Of a stretch of DNA of 64,000 nucleotides, positions 53,974 to 63,152 are shown in pieces. Made by a program: the position numbers and the translations under genes. The stretch comes from Mesoterricola silvestris (lineage in GTDB: Bacteria; Acidobacteriota; Holophagae; Holophagales; Holophagaceae), in the NCBI RefSeq assembly GCF_030295405.1, contig NZ_AP027080.1, forward strand, positions 3,642,001 through 3,706,000, read 5' to 3'. How positions within the stretch are numbered: the stretch's first letter is position 1; the number at the start of each line of letters is the position of its first letter. Under the pieces are notes generated by a model. The model saw only the letters and a program-made list of their open reading frames with translations, did no database searches and had not been told where the DNA came from.

Positions 53974-55653
53974 ATGAACCTCAATCCGTTCCAGTTCCTC
54001 CAGAAGGTGGGCAAGGCCCTGATGCTGCCGGTGGCCGTGCTCCCCGTGGCGGGGTTGCTGCTGGGCATCGGCGCGGCCAACTTCGCCCTCATCCCGGCCA
54101 CGGCCTCCAGCATCATGAAGGCCTCCGGGGACGTCATCTTCGGGAGCCTGCCGCTCATCTTCGCCGTCGGCGTGGCCCTGGGCTTCACGGACGACGACGG
54201 CGTTTCGGCGGTGGCCGCGGCCATCGGCTTCCTGGTGATGACGGCCACCCTGGGCGTCATGGCCGGCGTCTTCCACGTGCCCCCGAAGCTGGTCATGGGC
54301 ATCCCCTCCATGCAGACCGGGGTCTTCGGGGGCATCCTGGCCGGGGGCCTCGCGGCCTTCATGTTCAACCGCTTCTACCGCATCTCCCTGCCGGACTACC
54401 TGGGGTTCTTCGGCGGCAAGCGGTTCGTGCCCATCATCACCGCGCTGGGGGCCATCCTCCTGGGCGTCCTGCTCTCGGTCATCTGGCCCCCGGTGCAGGG
54501 CGGCATCGACGCCTTCTCCCGGTGGGCGGCGGTGGGCAGCCCCCGCACCGCGGCCACCATCTACGGCTTCGTGGAGCGGCTCCTGCTCCCCTTCGGGCTC
54601 CACCACATCTGGAACGTCCCCTTCTTCTTCGAGATGGGCAGCTACACGGACGCCGCCGGCAAGGTGGTCAGCGGCGACATCAACCGCTTCTTCGCGGGGG
54701 ACCCCACGGCGGGGATCCTATCGGGGGCCTTCCTCTTCAAGATGTTCGGCCTGCCCGGGGCGGCCATCGCCATCTGGCACACGGCCCGGCCCGAGAACCG
54801 CGTGAAGGTGGGCGGCATCATGGTCTCCGCGGCCCTCACCTCCTTCCTCACGGGCATCACCGAACCCATCGAGTTCGCCTTCATGTTCGTGGCGCCGGCC
54901 CTCTACGCCGTCCACGCGGTGCTGGCCGCCTCCACCCAGTTCCTGGCCAACACCCTGGGCATCCACATGGGCTTCACCTTCTCCCAGGGGGGCATCGACT
55001 TCCTGATGTTCAACGCCCTGGGCCGCTTCGCCCAGCGGTGGTGGCTGGTGCTCCTGGTGGGGCCGGCCTACGGACTGCTCTACTACGGCATCTTCCGCTG
55101 GGTGATCCTGCGCTTCGATCTGCGCACCCCGGGGCGCGAAACCGAGGAGGGCGCAGCCCAGGTCCGCGGGGGGGGCACCGGAAGCGACCTGGTGGCGGCC
55201 TTCGGCGGCGCCGGCAACATCGCGAGCCTCGACGCCTGCATCACCCGGCTCCGGGTGGCGGTGCGGGACGCTGCCCGGGTGGACGACGCCCGGCTCAAGG
55301 CCCTGGGCGCCTCCGCCGTGCTCCACATCGGCAACGGCGTCCAGGCCATCTTCGGCCCCCGCTCGGAGAACCTGAAGACGGACATGGAGATCCACCTCCG
55401 GGGCGGCGCCCCCCCGGACCGGGCCCAGCGGATCCTGGCGGCCCTCAAGGGCCGAAGCAACGTTCTGGCCCTGGAGGCGGTGGCCGCCACGCGCCTGCGG
55501 GTGCGCCTGGCGGACCCGCGCCTGGACGCGGCGGCCCTGGAGGCCGCCGGCGTGATGGCGGTCATGGACCTGCCCGGGGGGGAGCGGGATCTCATCGTTG
55601 GCAAGGAGGCGGAAGAGCTGGGCCGGGCCCTCAGTTCCCCAGGATCCCCTTGA
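53974..55653 (+). CDS. nagE: PTS EIICB transporter (N-acetylglucosamine type) with an extra EIIB-like domain
   Basis: A 559-residue membrane protein, best matched to the NagE/PtsG glucose superfamily. EIIC opens [20 protein letters not shown] and contains [22 protein letters not shown] near residue 290. EIIB follows with the phospho-Cys in [15 protein letters not shown] near 415. A second EIIB-like unit of about 70 residues follows, [19 protein letters not shown] near 500, in which the Cys position is Ala. N-acetylglucosamine is the likely substrate, by family resemblance only; glucose is possible. It receives phosphate from the fused protein upstream, which supplies EIIA. Confidence 0.87.
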   Translation: MNLNPFQFLQKVGKALMLPVAVLPVAGLLLGIGAANFALIPATASSIMKASGDVIFGSLPLIFAVGVALGFTDDDGVSAVAAAIGFLVMTATLGVMAGVFHVPPKLVMGIPSMQTGVFGGILAGGLAAFMFNRFYRISLPDYLGFFGGKRFVPIITALGAILLGVLLSVIWPPVQGGIDAFSRWAAVGSPRTAATIYGFVERLLLPFGLHHIWNVPFFFEMGSYTDAAGKVVSGDINRFFAGDPTAGILSGAFLFKMFGLPGAAIAIWHTARPENRVKVGGIMVSAALTSFLTGITEPIEFAFMFVAPALYAVHAVLAASTQFLANTLGIHMGFTFSQGGIDFLMFNALGRFAQRWWLVLLVGPAYGLLYYGIFRWVILRFDLRTPGRETEEGAAQVRGGGTGSDLVAAFGGAGNIASLDACITRLRVAVRDAARVDDARLKALGASAVLHIGNGVQAIFGPRSENLKTDMEIHLRGGAPPDRAQRILAALKGRSNVLALEAVAATRLRVRLADPRLDAAALEAAGVMAVMDLPGGERDLIVGKEAEELGRALSSPGSP

Positions 55654-57565
55654 GCTGCTCCTCGGCGCTCTGCGCCGAGAGGGTGCTCCCTTCCAGTGAG
55701 CGGATCTGCTGCTGGGACAGGTCGATGCGGGGGCCGAAGGCCCGGTGGTGGAAGCGCCTGCAGAATTCCCGCACCGTGGCGTCCCGGTCCGGGCCGGGCG
55801 GCACCTGGAAGCGGCACAGCACCGTGCCCTGGGGGCTGTCCAGGCCCCCCTGGAGGCCGCCCCCGGCGATGGCCTCCACCGTCACCCGGAAGCCGGCGGG
55901 GTCCCGGGTGAAGCGGGGGGAGGAGGCCAGGAGCCCGGCGGCCTCCCGGGCCAGGGGGCCCACGGCCTGGATGTGGCAGGGAAGGCTCACCCCCAGGCGC
56001 CGCAGTTCGCCCCCGTCCCGCTGCAGCACGCCCGTGAGGGAGACCAGGGCCCCGGCCCGGTCGCCCCGCAGGGTCTGGGCCTTGGCCCGCAGGGCCAGCA
56101 GCTGGGTGTGGAGCACGGCGTATTCCGCGGGCAGCGCCGGTTCCGCGGCGCCCAGGGCCTCCAGGGCCCCCCGGGCGTCGCCCCGCTCCAGCCGCGCGGC
56201 GCCCAGGGCCAGGAGCAGGAAGCCCCGCTCCCGCTCGGCCATGGGCCCGGTGCGGCCCAGGAGCCGCCCGGCCTCGGCTTCCGCCACCCCGGGGCCGGCG
56301 ATGCGCGGCAGGAGCACCTCGCCGCCGGGCAGTTCCGCCACGGCCTGGGGCGCCAGCACGCGCAGGGAGTGGCCCAGGCGGTCCGGGTTGGCCATGAGGA
56401 GGGTGCCGGCCCGGCGCCGCGCCAGGGCGGCTTCCACGGCGTGGCCGGCCATGCGCGCCAGGATGCCGGGGCGGCGCTTCCAGGGCGCGTAGCTCAGTTC
56501 CTCCCCGTCCCGGGCCAGGGCGTCCAGGAGGGCCTGGTACAGGAAGACCTGGGTGCCCGCCTCCCGCTGGCCGTCCCGGGCCGAGCCCGTGGCGTGCCGG
56601 TCGGGGCGCTCCCGCACGCGCCTGGCCACGGCCAGGGCCTCGTCGGTGGCCCCGCAGTACAGCAGGAGCCCGCCCGTGAGGATCTGGCGGGTGCTCCAGT
56701 GGGTTTCCGCGGCCAGGGGCCGGGAATGGAAGGCCCACTGGTGCATGCGCTTCACGGCGTCCATGGCTTCGGGGAGCCGCTGCTCCTCCAGGTAGAGGCC
56801 GGCCAGGTCGCCCCAGGGGTTGGTGACGGTGCCGGCCTGGAAGTGATCCGCGGCCTCCAGCAGGAGCTGCTCGGCCCGCGCCGTCTGGCCCAGGTGCCAG
56901 GCCCCGTCGGCGGCGTTGCGGATCAGGGTGCAGTCCCGGTCCTTGCCCGCGGCCTTCTCCAGGTCGTAGATCCGCATCTGGGTGGCGAAGGCCGCCTCGG
57001 GCCGGTCCGATTCGGCCTCCATGGCGGCCAGGGTGTTGAGGGCGTTGGCCACGTCCTTGGGGTCGCCCCCGGCCACGGCCTCGTCGATCTTGAGGCGGGC
57101 CTCGCGGTCGCGGCCCAGCTTCATGAGGGGCCAGGCGTGGTCCACGGGGCGCTTCTTCACGAACAGGCGGTCGTGGACGTCCAGGGTCCTGAGCGCGTCC
57201 TGGTAGCGCTCCATGCGGTACTGGGTGGAGGCCTGGAAGCCCAGCACGGAGCTGTAGTAGCCCGTGGGCGTCCCGGGGCCCCAGGCGCCGCCGTAGGCGC
57301 GCTCCAGCAGCTCCCGGGACCGGGTGAAGTAGTACAGGGCCCGGGGCAGGTCCCCGTCGGTGGAAAGGCACACCATGCCGATGACCTCGCAGGCCAGCCA
57401 GGAGTCCGGATGCCGGGCCAGGTAGGCCTTGGCGGCCTCCCGGGCCTCCAGGGGGTGGTGGTCCCGGTCCAGCATTTCGGCGAAGCGGGCCTCCTCCGGG
57501 GCGGGCCGGAACGGCGCGGCGAAGGCCGCGCACGCCACCAGGACCGCCGCCAGGGCGCGGAGCAT
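55631..57565 (-). CDS. exported tetratricopeptide-like repeat protein
   Basis: A 644-residue protein from ATG 57565 with a signal peptide ([18 protein letters not shown]). Helical repeats of TPR type run through the length: [20 protein letters not shown] near residue 40, [19 protein letters not shown] near 70, [15 protein letters not shown] near 225, [16 protein letters not shown] near 475. No enzymatic motif. It probably serves as a periplasmic scaffold for the MoxR/transglutaminase system upstream, with which it overlaps by one base. Its end overlaps the convergent PTS gene by 23 bp. Confidence 0.78.
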   Translation of the reverse strand: MLRALAAVLVACAAFAAPFRPAPEEARFAEMLDRDHHPLEAREAAKAYLARHPDSWLACEVIGMVCLSTDGDLPRALYYFTRSRELLERAYGGAWGPGTPTGYYSSVLGFQASTQYRMERYQDALRTLDVHDRLFVKKRPVDHAWPLMKLGRDREARLKIDEAVAGGDPKDVANALNTLAAMEAESDRPEAAFATQMRIYDLEKAAGKDRDCTLIRNAADGAWHLGQTARAEQLLLEAADHFQAGTVTNPWGDLAGLYLEEQRLPEAMDAVKRMHQWAFHSRPLAAETHWSTRQILTGGLLLYCGATDEALAVARRVRERPDRHATGSARDGQREAGTQVFLYQALLDALARDGEELSYAPWKRRPGILARMAGHAVEAALARRRAGTLLMANPDRLGHSLRVLAPQAVAELPGGEVLLPRIAGPGVAEAEAGRLLGRTGPMAERERGFLLLALGAARLERGDARGALEALGAAEPALPAEYAVLHTQLLALRAKAQTLRGDRAGALVSLTGVLQRDGGELRRLGVSLPCHIQAVGPLAREAAGLLASSPRFTRDPAGFRVTVEAIAGGGLQGGLDSPQGTVLCRFQVPPGPDRDATVREFCRRFHHRAFGPRIDLSQQQIRSLEGSTLSAQSAEEQLKGILGN

Positions 57566-58560
57566 CAGGCCCTCCCCCGCAGCGTGGCCCGGCTCAGGGC
57601 CTCCATGGGCTCCGCCAGGCAGGCCCGCACCACCTCGGCGGGGGAGGGCGCCCCGGGGCCCAGCTCCATGCGGTGCCCGAAGACCAGCGGCGCCAGCCAC
57701 GCCACGTCCTCCCCGGAGACGAAGTCCCGGCCGCGCAGGGCCGCGGCGGCCTTGAGGGCGGGCACCAGGAGCACCAGGCTGCGGGTGGAGACCCCCTGCA
57801 CCACCTGGGGGTGGCCGCGCAGGGCCCGGGCCAGGTCCACCAGGCAGTGGTTCACCGGTTCGGCCACGAAGACCCCCGTCTCCACCTGGGCGCGGGCCTC
57901 CAGGAGCTCGGCGCGGGTGACGGGGGGCCCCCCGGGTTCGGCCCGGCGCGCCAGGCGCGTGGCGAGCACCTGCAGTTCGGCCTCCCGGGAGATGTGGTCC
58001 ATGCGGATCTTGAAGAGGAAGCGGTCCAGTTGGGGCAGCGGCAGGGGGTAGGTGCCCGCCACGTCCCGGGGGTTCTGGGTGGCGATGACGAAGAAGAGCT
58101 CGTCCAGGGGCCGGGTGACGTTGTCCACCGTCACCTGCTTCTCGGCCATGGCCTCCAGCATCGCGGCCTGCACCTTGGGGGAGGTGCGGTTGATCTCGTC
58201 GGCCAGCACCACGTGGGCGAAGAGCGGCCCAGGACGGAACGCGAAGTCGCCGGTGCCCGGTTCGAAGACCGAGACGCCGGTGATGTCCGAAGGCAGCAGG
58301 TCGGGGGTGAACTGGATGCGCCGGAAGGGCGGCAGATCCCGGCCCTCGCCGTCCTCCAGGGCCTCGCCCAGGGCCTTGGCCAGGGTCGTCTTGCCCGAGC
58401 CCGGATAGTCCTCCAGGAGCACGTGGCCGTCGGCCAGGAGCGCCACCATGACCAGGTCCACCACCTCGTCCCGGCCCAGCACCTGGAAGCGCATCCGCTC
58501 CCCCAGGCGGGCCAGGACGGACCGGGCGCGATCGAGGCCTTCGGGATCGGTGGGGAGCAT
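57565..58560 (-). CDS. MoxR family AAA+ ATPase
   Basis: A 331-residue ATPase starting at ATG 58560, which has AAAGGAG ahead of it; the ATG at 58575 overlaps the upstream stop but has no Shine-Dalgarno. Walker A is LEDYPGSGKTTLAKALG near residue 48, Walker B is VVLADEINRTSPKVQAAMLE near 112, sensor 1 is FFVIATQNPRDVAGTYPLP near 148 and the arginine-finger region is STRSLVLLVPALKAAA near 265. MoxR proteins act as chaperones for metal- or VWA-domain partners; here the neighbours are a transglutaminase-like and a DUF58 protein. Confidence 0.93.
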   Translation of the reverse strand: MLPTDPEGLDRARSVLARLGERMRFQVLGRDEVVDLVMVALLADGHVLLEDYPGSGKTTLAKALGEALEDGEGRDLPPFRRIQFTPDLLPSDITGVSVFEPGTGDFAFRPGPLFAHVVLADEINRTSPKVQAAMLEAMAEKQVTVDNVTRPLDELFFVIATQNPRDVAGTYPLPLPQLDRFLFKIRMDHISREAELQVLATRLARRAEPGGPPVTRAELLEARAQVETGVFVAEPVNHCLVDLARALRGHPQVVQGVSTRSLVLLVPALKAAAALRGRDFVSGEDVAWLAPLVFGHRMELGPGAPSPAEVVRACLAEPMEALSRATLRGRA

Positions 58561-58574
58561 GGCGGCTCCTTTCA

Positions 58575-60683
58575 TCAGTGGACCCGGGCCCAGGCCAGGG
58601 GGTTCAGGAAGGAGAGGACGCGCAGGGCGGGGTGGGCGCCGGCGCGGAACTGGGATCGGGCCTCCCGGGCCAGGCGCAGGCAGTCCCGGGCCGGGGGCGT
58701 CCCCGGGGCTCCCAGGGCCCAGCGCAGGTGGAGGGCCGTGAGAGCGGCGAAGGCGGGGCTGCCCGCGCGGGCCGCGAAGGCCTCCCGGGATTCCCCCCGG
58801 GCGCGGGCGAGACCGTGGGCGCTGGCGGCGTCCAGGGCGGCCCGGTAGGCCAGGCGGGGCGCCTGGGCGGGGCCGCAGAGGGCGGGGGCGAAGCGTCGCC
58901 AGAGCTTCACGGCGTAGGCCGCGGGCAGGGCCAGCGCCGCGGCGGCGCCCAGGAGCAGGGCCAGGATCCGGGCCACGGCCGCGGGTTCGAAGGGGGGCCG
59001 GTCCAGGCCGGGAGGGGGCGGCGGCGGGGGCTTCTCGGACAGGGCCATCTCCCCCAGCATCTGCTGGAGGTCCTTGTCCGGGGCCTGCTGGGGCATCACT
59101 TCGCTGCGGGCCGGGGTGATGTCCAGGGGCGTCCAGCCGTAGCCCTGGAGGCGCACTTCGGGCCAGGCGTGGGCGTTGGAGGCCCGCAGCAGGAGGGAGG
59201 CGCCGCCGAAGCGGAAGGAGGGGTCGGCCGCGTAGCCCGCGGCCACCCGGGCCGGGACGCCCGCGGCGCGGTAGAGGAGGCAGGCCGCGTGGGCCAGGTA
59301 GACGCAGTGCCCCCGCAGGTCCCCGAAGAGGAAATCGGCCAGGGGGTCGGGGCTGGCCCCGTGGGTGGTGTCCAGGCTGTAGGTGGCGTTGGCGTCCAGC
59401 CACAGCTTGATGGCCAGGGCCCGGGCGAAGCGGTCCTCCCGGAACTCCGGGCGCAACGTCTCCAGGATCCGGCCGGCCAATTGCCCGTAGCGGGGATCCC
59501 CGGGCCCCTCGGTGTAGTGGGCGAAGGTGGCGGCGTCCCAGGCGGGGTCCCCCACGGGGGTGCCCACCAGGTCCTTGGGGTGGATGGCGCAGACCCGGGA
59601 GACCACGTCGTAGGCCTGGAAGAACCGCTTGGGATCGGGGTTCCCCGCCTCCCGGAAGGACACGGGGCCCACCAGGCCGAAGGGCCTGGCGTGGGCGGCC
59701 ATGACGGCCACGGTGGTGCGCACCTCCCGGCCCCGCAGCGTGGAATCGGGGGCCGCGCCCAGGGCCGGGAGGTCGGTGTCGTAGCGCCCTCCCGCGTCCT
59801 GCACGACCCGGAGGCCGTTGAAGGCGCTGAAGGCGGTCTCGCGGAAGTAGAACGCGCCCAGGGGGGGCGTGAAGTCGTTGTGGAACACCACCACCGCCAG
59901 GGGCGCGTCGGAGGGCTGTTCGGACTGGTTCTCGAAGCTGTCCGGCGGCGCCTGGCCCTTCCCGGAACTGGAGCCGGAGCCGGAGCCGCCGTCCTCCTGG
60001 GGCTTGCCGTCCCCCAGCACCCGGTGGAGTTCCGTGATCTGCTTGAGGTGGCGCTGGGGCAGCGCCAGGAAGATCGCCGCCAGGGCCGCCACCACCATGG
60101 CCGTGCCCGCCAGCCCCCGGCGCCCGGAATCCGCGCCCACAAGCACCAGGGCCAGCAGCGCCGCCAGGGCCAGGCCCAGCAGCAGGAACCACGGCAGGGG
60201 GTCCATCCCCCGGCCCCACAGGGGATCCACCAGGAAGTAGGGCCGGTTGAGGAAGCCCTCCCGGTGGGCCGCGAAGAGCGACGCGAAGAGCCCCCCCAGC
60301 AGGGTGAGCCCCGCGATCCTCCAGGCGGGATGGCGCCGCGCCAGGGCCTCCTGGGCGCCCACCAGGGCCAGGGGCAGGGCCAGGGCGGGAAGGCACTCGG
60401 CGAGGGCGTACACGGCCCGGGGCCCCAGGAGCCGGGCCGGGCCGGGCCACCGGGACAGGAGGGCCGAGAGCAGGAGGGCGCCCCCGGCGCAGGCCAGGGG
60501 CGGCAGCGGCAGGGCCCAGGTGCGCAGGCGGCTCGCGGCCAGGCGGGGCCCCGCGAGGACGCCCAGCAGCGCCCCCAGCGCCGACGCGGCGATCCCCGCG
60601 GGCAGCGTGTAGCGCCCCGCGGCCAGGGCCACCACGGCCATCCAGAGGGCGGCGTGGACGGCGGTCCAGAGGCGCGGCCTCAC
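58575..60683 (-). CDS. transglutaminase-like membrane protein (DUF3488/DUF4129 type)
   Basis: A 702-residue protein. About six N-terminal membrane segments (residues 1-200) are followed by an exported domain with the transglutaminase triad: Cys in GDLRGHCVYLAHAACLLYRA near 445, His in NAHAWPEVRLQGYGWT near 505 and Asp in PLDITPARSE near 525. One more helix (ARILALLLGAAAALALPAAYAVKLW near 570) and a cytoplasmic tail close it. This layout is typical of the MoxR-DUF58-transglutaminase operons; the substrate is unknown. Confidence 0.9.
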   Translation of the reverse strand: MRPRLWTAVHAALWMAVVALAAGRYTLPAGIAASALGALLGVLAGPRLAASRLRTWALPLPPLACAGGALLLSALLSRWPGPARLLGPRAVYALAECLPALALPLALVGAQEALARRHPAWRIAGLTLLGGLFASLFAAHREGFLNRPYFLVDPLWGRGMDPLPWFLLLGLALAALLALVLVGADSGRRGLAGTAMVVAALAAIFLALPQRHLKQITELHRVLGDGKPQEDGGSGSGSSSGKGQAPPDSFENQSEQPSDAPLAVVVFHNDFTPPLGAFYFRETAFSAFNGLRVVQDAGGRYDTDLPALGAAPDSTLRGREVRTTVAVMAAHARPFGLVGPVSFREAGNPDPKRFFQAYDVVSRVCAIHPKDLVGTPVGDPAWDAATFAHYTEGPGDPRYGQLAGRILETLRPEFREDRFARALAIKLWLDANATYSLDTTHGASPDPLADFLFGDLRGHCVYLAHAACLLYRAAGVPARVAAGYAADPSFRFGGASLLLRASNAHAWPEVRLQGYGWTPLDITPARSEVMPQQAPDKDLQQMLGEMALSEKPPPPPPPGLDRPPFEPAAVARILALLLGAAAALALPAAYAVKLWRRFAPALCGPAQAPRLAYRAALDAASAHGLARARGESREAFAARAGSPAFAALTALHLRWALGAPGTPPARDCLRLAREARSQFRAGAHPALRVLSFLNPLAWARVH

Positions 60684-61924
60684 GCGGCCCTCCCGGCGCG
60701 CTTGCGCAGGTAGGCCTCGGGGTGGTCCAGCACGTCGCCGCTGCGGATGTCCACCAGGGTCGCCCCCGTGGGGGGCGCGGCGATGCGGCCCAGCAGGTCC
60801 AGCACCTCCTCCGGGGCGGCCCCGTCCTCAGGCTCCGGGCGCAGGAAGGCCCGGCGCCACGGAGAGGGGGCGGGCTCCCGCCAGCCGTCCAGGGCGAAGA
60901 CGGCCTGGACCCGCAGGGGCGCCGTGGCCAGGGCGGCCTGGACCGGCGCCGTCCAGGGCCCGTCCCGGCCGGGGAGGAGGAGGATGCAGGCGCCGAACCC
61001 GTCCCGCCGGGCCCGCTCCAGGAAGGCCGCGAACCCCCCTGCCCCGCCCGAGGATCCGGACCGGGCCAGGGCCTCCCGGGCGCCCTCCAGGTCCTCGGCG
61101 TCCTCGGCCCCGTCGGCCCCGAAGCGCCAGCCCGGCCCCAGCAGGCCCCGCTCCAGGAGGGTGCGCGCCAGGCGCGCCGGGGGCTCGTCCCAGGGATGGG
61201 CGGGGAGGTAGGCGCAGACCCGGGGCGCGGGTTCCACGGCCCGCTCGGGAATGCGCACGAAGGCCTTGCGGGTGCGGGCGTAGACCTTCCAGAGGATCAT
61301 GCGCAGGGGGTCGCCGTGGCCGTACTTGCGGATATCCACGCGATCGCCCTGGGGCTCGCCCCGGGGATCGGTCTGGTCCTCCCCCCGCACCAGCCCGCTC
61401 AGCACGGCGCCGGGGTCCAGGGCCGCGCGCCGGGGCAGGATCCGGGCCGGGGTGGGCGCCTGGGCGCGCCAGCCGGTCTCGGTGAGGCCGAGGATATCGC
61501 CCACCCGCACGGTGCGCGTCACCGAGGGGACCAGGGCCCGCCGTCCCGGCAGCACGTGCTCCTGGCCCGAGGGCAGGCGCAGATCGGCCCGCAGGTCCCC
61601 GGGGGCCTCCCAGGCCACCCGCACCCGCAGGAAGGGCAGCCACCGGGACAGGGGCACCCGGTAGCCCGTGGGACTCCAGGTGCCGCATTCCAGCGCCAGG
61701 CTCCCCGGCCCGCCCCCGGCGCGCCGGCGCAGCACCAGGGCCGCGGCCAGGGTGGCCAGGCCCAGGCCCGCCACCAGGACCGCGGCCAGGACGCTGGCGG
61801 CGAGGAGCACCAGGTCCAGCCGGCCCACGCCCTGGAACCAGAAGGCGGCCCCCGCGAGGCCCAGGAGGGCCCACCCCGCGAAGGTGACGGGAAAGGCCTC
61901 CCTGAGCGCCGCCAGCGGCTTCAT
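60680..61924 (-). CDS. DUF58 domain membrane protein
   Basis: A 414-residue protein with two N-terminal membrane segments (FAGWALLGLAGAAFWFQGVG, LVLLAASVLAAVLVAGLGLATL) and the DUF58 signature near residue 200: DRVDIRKYGHGDPLRMILWKVYARTRKAFVRI. The VWA-like C-terminal part follows. DUF58 proteins accompany MoxR ATPases. Its stop overlaps the transglutaminase start as ATGA. Confidence 0.92.
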   Translation of the reverse strand: MKPLAALREAFPVTFAGWALLGLAGAAFWFQGVGRLDLVLLAASVLAAVLVAGLGLATLAAALVLRRRAGGGPGSLALECGTWSPTGYRVPLSRWLPFLRVRVAWEAPGDLRADLRLPSGQEHVLPGRRALVPSVTRTVRVGDILGLTETGWRAQAPTPARILPRRAALDPGAVLSGLVRGEDQTDPRGEPQGDRVDIRKYGHGDPLRMILWKVYARTRKAFVRIPERAVEPAPRVCAYLPAHPWDEPPARLARTLLERGLLGPGWRFGADGAEDAEDLEGAREALARSGSSGGAGGFAAFLERARRDGFGACILLLPGRDGPWTAPVQAALATAPLRVQAVFALDGWREPAPSPWRRAFLRPEPEDGAAPEEVLDLLGRIAAPPTGATLVDIRSGDVLDHPEAYLRKRAGRAA

Positions 61925-61941
61925 CCTCCGTTCCTTCCCGG

Positions 61942-62457
61942 TCAGCGGTGGCCGCTCACCGAAACCGGCAGGTTCCCGGCGCGCCAGGCCCGCATGCCGC
62001 CCCGCAGGACCCGCACCCAGGTGTAGCCGCAGGACGCAAGGACATCGGCCGCCAGGTGGGAGACCCGGTCATCGTAGTCCACCAGCACCACCAGCTGGCG
62101 CTTGTCCTTGGCGATCTCGGCCAGGGCCTTGGGGAGATGGTTGAAGGGCAGGTTGAAGGCGCCCCGGATATGACCCGACGAACCGTTGAAATCCTCAGGC
62201 CTCCGCAGGTCCACCACCACCGGCGGGTCCCCGTGCAGGACCTGCTCCAGTTCGATGGGCCGGAACACCTCCTTGTGGCGGGCCCGCCGCCAGCTCTTGA
62301 AGTCCGGCCATTTGAGGATCAGGATCGCCAGCAGGGCCACCAAGCCGCCAGCCAATGGATACGCCACTTCGGGCCGCGAAACCCAGCCTGCGAAGCCGCC
62401 CGGCCCGGCCAGGACGGCGGGCGTGAAGGCCTGGAGCAGGGCATGGGAATCAAACAT
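61942..62457 (-). CDS. rhodanese-like membrane-anchored protein lacking the catalytic Cys
   Basis: A 171-residue protein with a membrane helix (YPLAGGLVALLAILIL near residue 35) and a rhodanese domain: VFRPIELEQVLHGDPPVVVDLR near 65, HIRGAFNLPFNHLPKAL near 95, and a loop LVVLVDYDDRVSHLAADVL near 118. The loop position that carries the sulfur-accepting Cys in active rhodaneses (C-x-x-G-x-R) is occupied by Asp/Tyr, so sulfur transfer is unlikely. The helix places the domain on the cytoplasmic or periplasmic face. Ends 18 bp before the DUF58 gene. Confidence 0.84.
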   Translation of the reverse strand: MFDSHALLQAFTPAVLAGPGGFAGWVSRPEVAYPLAGGLVALLAILILKWPDFKSWRRARHKEVFRPIELEQVLHGDPPVVVDLRRPEDFNGSSGHIRGAFNLPFNHLPKALAEIAKDKRQLVVLVDYDDRVSHLAADVLASCGYTWVRVLRGGMRAWRAGNLPVSVSGHR

Positions 62458-62580
62458 GGTTCGCCTCCGGTGCTGGTTTCTGCCTACCCTGGAGGTGCCG
62501 CCATGTCGAGGAGCCCTCCAGGAGCGGAATCCAGGCCATTATATACACGTGGGATGATCGAACCGATGCAAGAAGCCGCA

Positions 62581-63144
62581 ATGTCACTGGGAAAAGGAAT
62601 GCTTTTCGCCGCCGTCGCGCTGATGGCCGCCTGCGGCGGGGGCCGGGACCCCCGGCAGTTGGTGGTGGAGCCCGAGGCCCCCGCCGTGCTGGTGGGCGAG
62701 ACCCTGGCCCTTACCGCCCGCGCCCCGGGCGACGGGGCCGCGGACGCGGAGTGGGAGGTGCAGGAGCCCTACGGGGGCGGCCTCCTCCACAGCCAGGGCT
62801 CCCGGGTCACCTACGTGCCTCCCGAGGCCGCCGGCACCTACCACCTGGTGCTGCGGACCCCGGGCCACAAGCAGACCGTGGAGGTCCAGGTGCTGCCCAG
62901 CCCCGCGCTGGAGCCCCTCTCGCCGCGCATCGCCCCGGGGTCCTCCGTCACCTTCCGGGTCCGCATGCGCGGCCTCCCCCGGGACACCGCGGTGTGGACC
63001 GTGGCCGAGGCGGAGGGCGGCGAGATCACCGCCGACGGCCGGTACACGGCCCCCCGCAGGCCGGGGGTCTACCACGTCACCGCCACCTCCACCTCGGACC
63101 CCTCGGCCTCGGCCCGCGCCACGGTCACCGTGGGAGCCGATTGA
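62581..63144 (+). CDS. small lipoprotein with Ig-like beta-sandwich repeats
   Basis: A 187-residue protein from ATG 62581 (ATG 62554 is in frame but precedes the signal). The signal MLFAAVALMAACGGG has a lipobox Cys. Two beta-rich units follow: LVGETLALTARAPGDGAADAEWEV and APGSSVTFRVRMRGLPRDTAVW, the latter followed by GEITADGRYTAPRRPGVYHV, which is like bacterial Ig-like (BIG2-type) domains. Function unknown; likely surface-anchored. The BrkB-like gene starts 9 bp downstream. Confidence 0.8.
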   Translation: MSLGKGMLFAAVALMAACGGGRDPRQLVVEPEAPAVLVGETLALTARAPGDGAADAEWEVQEPYGGGLLHSQGSRVTYVPPEAAGTYHLVLRTPGHKQTVEVQVLPSPALEPLSPRIAPGSSVTFRVRMRGLPRDTAVWTVAEAEGGEITADGRYTAPRRPGVYHVTATSTSDPSASARATVTVGAD

Positions 63145-63152
63145 GGCCGCCC

